Under the pieces are notes generated by a model, which saw nothing but the letters and a program-made list of their open reading frames with translations, searched no databases and was not told the DNA's origin. A stretch of DNA of 22,555 nt, taken from NCBI GenBank assembly GCA_012522615.1, contig JAAYKB010000025.1, positions 1 through 22,555 of the forward strand. Direction: 5' to 3'. The position numbers were made by a program, and so were the translations under genes. The first letter of the stretch is position 1. Every line of letters starts with the position of its first letter. Below, one piece after another: positions 22,522 through 22,555 of the stretch. Source of the DNA: Clostridiales bacterium. Its GTDB lineage: Bacteria; Bacillota; Clostridia; Oscillospirales; Acutalibacteraceae.

Positions 22522-22555
22522 GCACCGAGCGCGTGCCAAACGTAGTATTAATGTA

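Noticed and set aside
1..22555. CRISPR arrays, tRNA genes, insertion sequences or prophage genes
   Set aside because: No regularly spaced repeats, no tRNA-like cloverleaf with a CCA-type end that I could recognise, and no transposase, integrase or phage structural motif was found by reading both strands.

Overview
The window looks like a Bacillota chromosome, most likely class Clostridia. It has strong GGAGG-type ribosome binding sites, many TTGACA-N17-TATAAT-type promoters, several TTG starts, a class A RNase P RNA, a DUF4173 membrane protein, RecD2 without RecBC, and TagF/LicD-type cell-surface chemistry. The genus cannot be told from the sequence. Almost every gene is on the minus strand; the one exception is an araC-type regulator.

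Left part (1-9064): the 5' two-thirds or less of a recD2 helicase gene (cut by the window edge) behind a small membrane-anchored protein; then a three-gene operon of two half-size ABC exporters with unusual N-terminal domains (PH-like fold by pattern, plus a four-cysteine zinc ribbon) flanking a DUF1854 protein; then rnpB with its own promoter; then a DUF4173 polytopic membrane protein whose promoter is overlapped by a perfect 20-bp inverted repeat.

Middle (9210-12054): a GH4 alpha-galactosidase-like enzyme divergent from an AraC/XylS regulator, with a 12-bp direct repeat at 21-bp period between them that looks like the regulator's operator, followed by a bidirectional terminator and a cold-shock protein gene with a long leader.

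Right part (12172-22555) is the most interesting region: a phosphonate-glycoconjugate locus transcribed right to left from a near-consensus promoter at 22416-22444. In order it encodes PEP mutase fused to an HxGH nucleotidyltransferase; phosphonopyruvate decarboxylase; a 1244-residue four-domain protein (LicC/PntC-like nucleotidyltransferase, iron-type alcohol dehydrogenase resembling phosphonoacetaldehyde reductase, LicD transferase, family 2 glycosyltransferase); a free-standing LicD; and a GT2-TagF-like fusion with an extra C-terminal domain. Read as a pathway: PEP to phosphonopyruvate to phosphonoacetaldehyde to 2-hydroxyethylphosphonate (HEP), then CMP-HEP, then transfer of HEP-phosphoryl groups by LicD onto a glycan built by the GT2/TagF modules. 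No aminotransferase for aminoethylphosphonate and no HEP dioxygenase is present, so HEP as a surface decoration is the simplest inferred end product. The LicD-GT2 pair is present twice (once fused, once split), and base composition falls sharply along the locus, pointing to assembly by duplication and transfer. All functions are read from motifs and gene order; nothing here was tested by database search.
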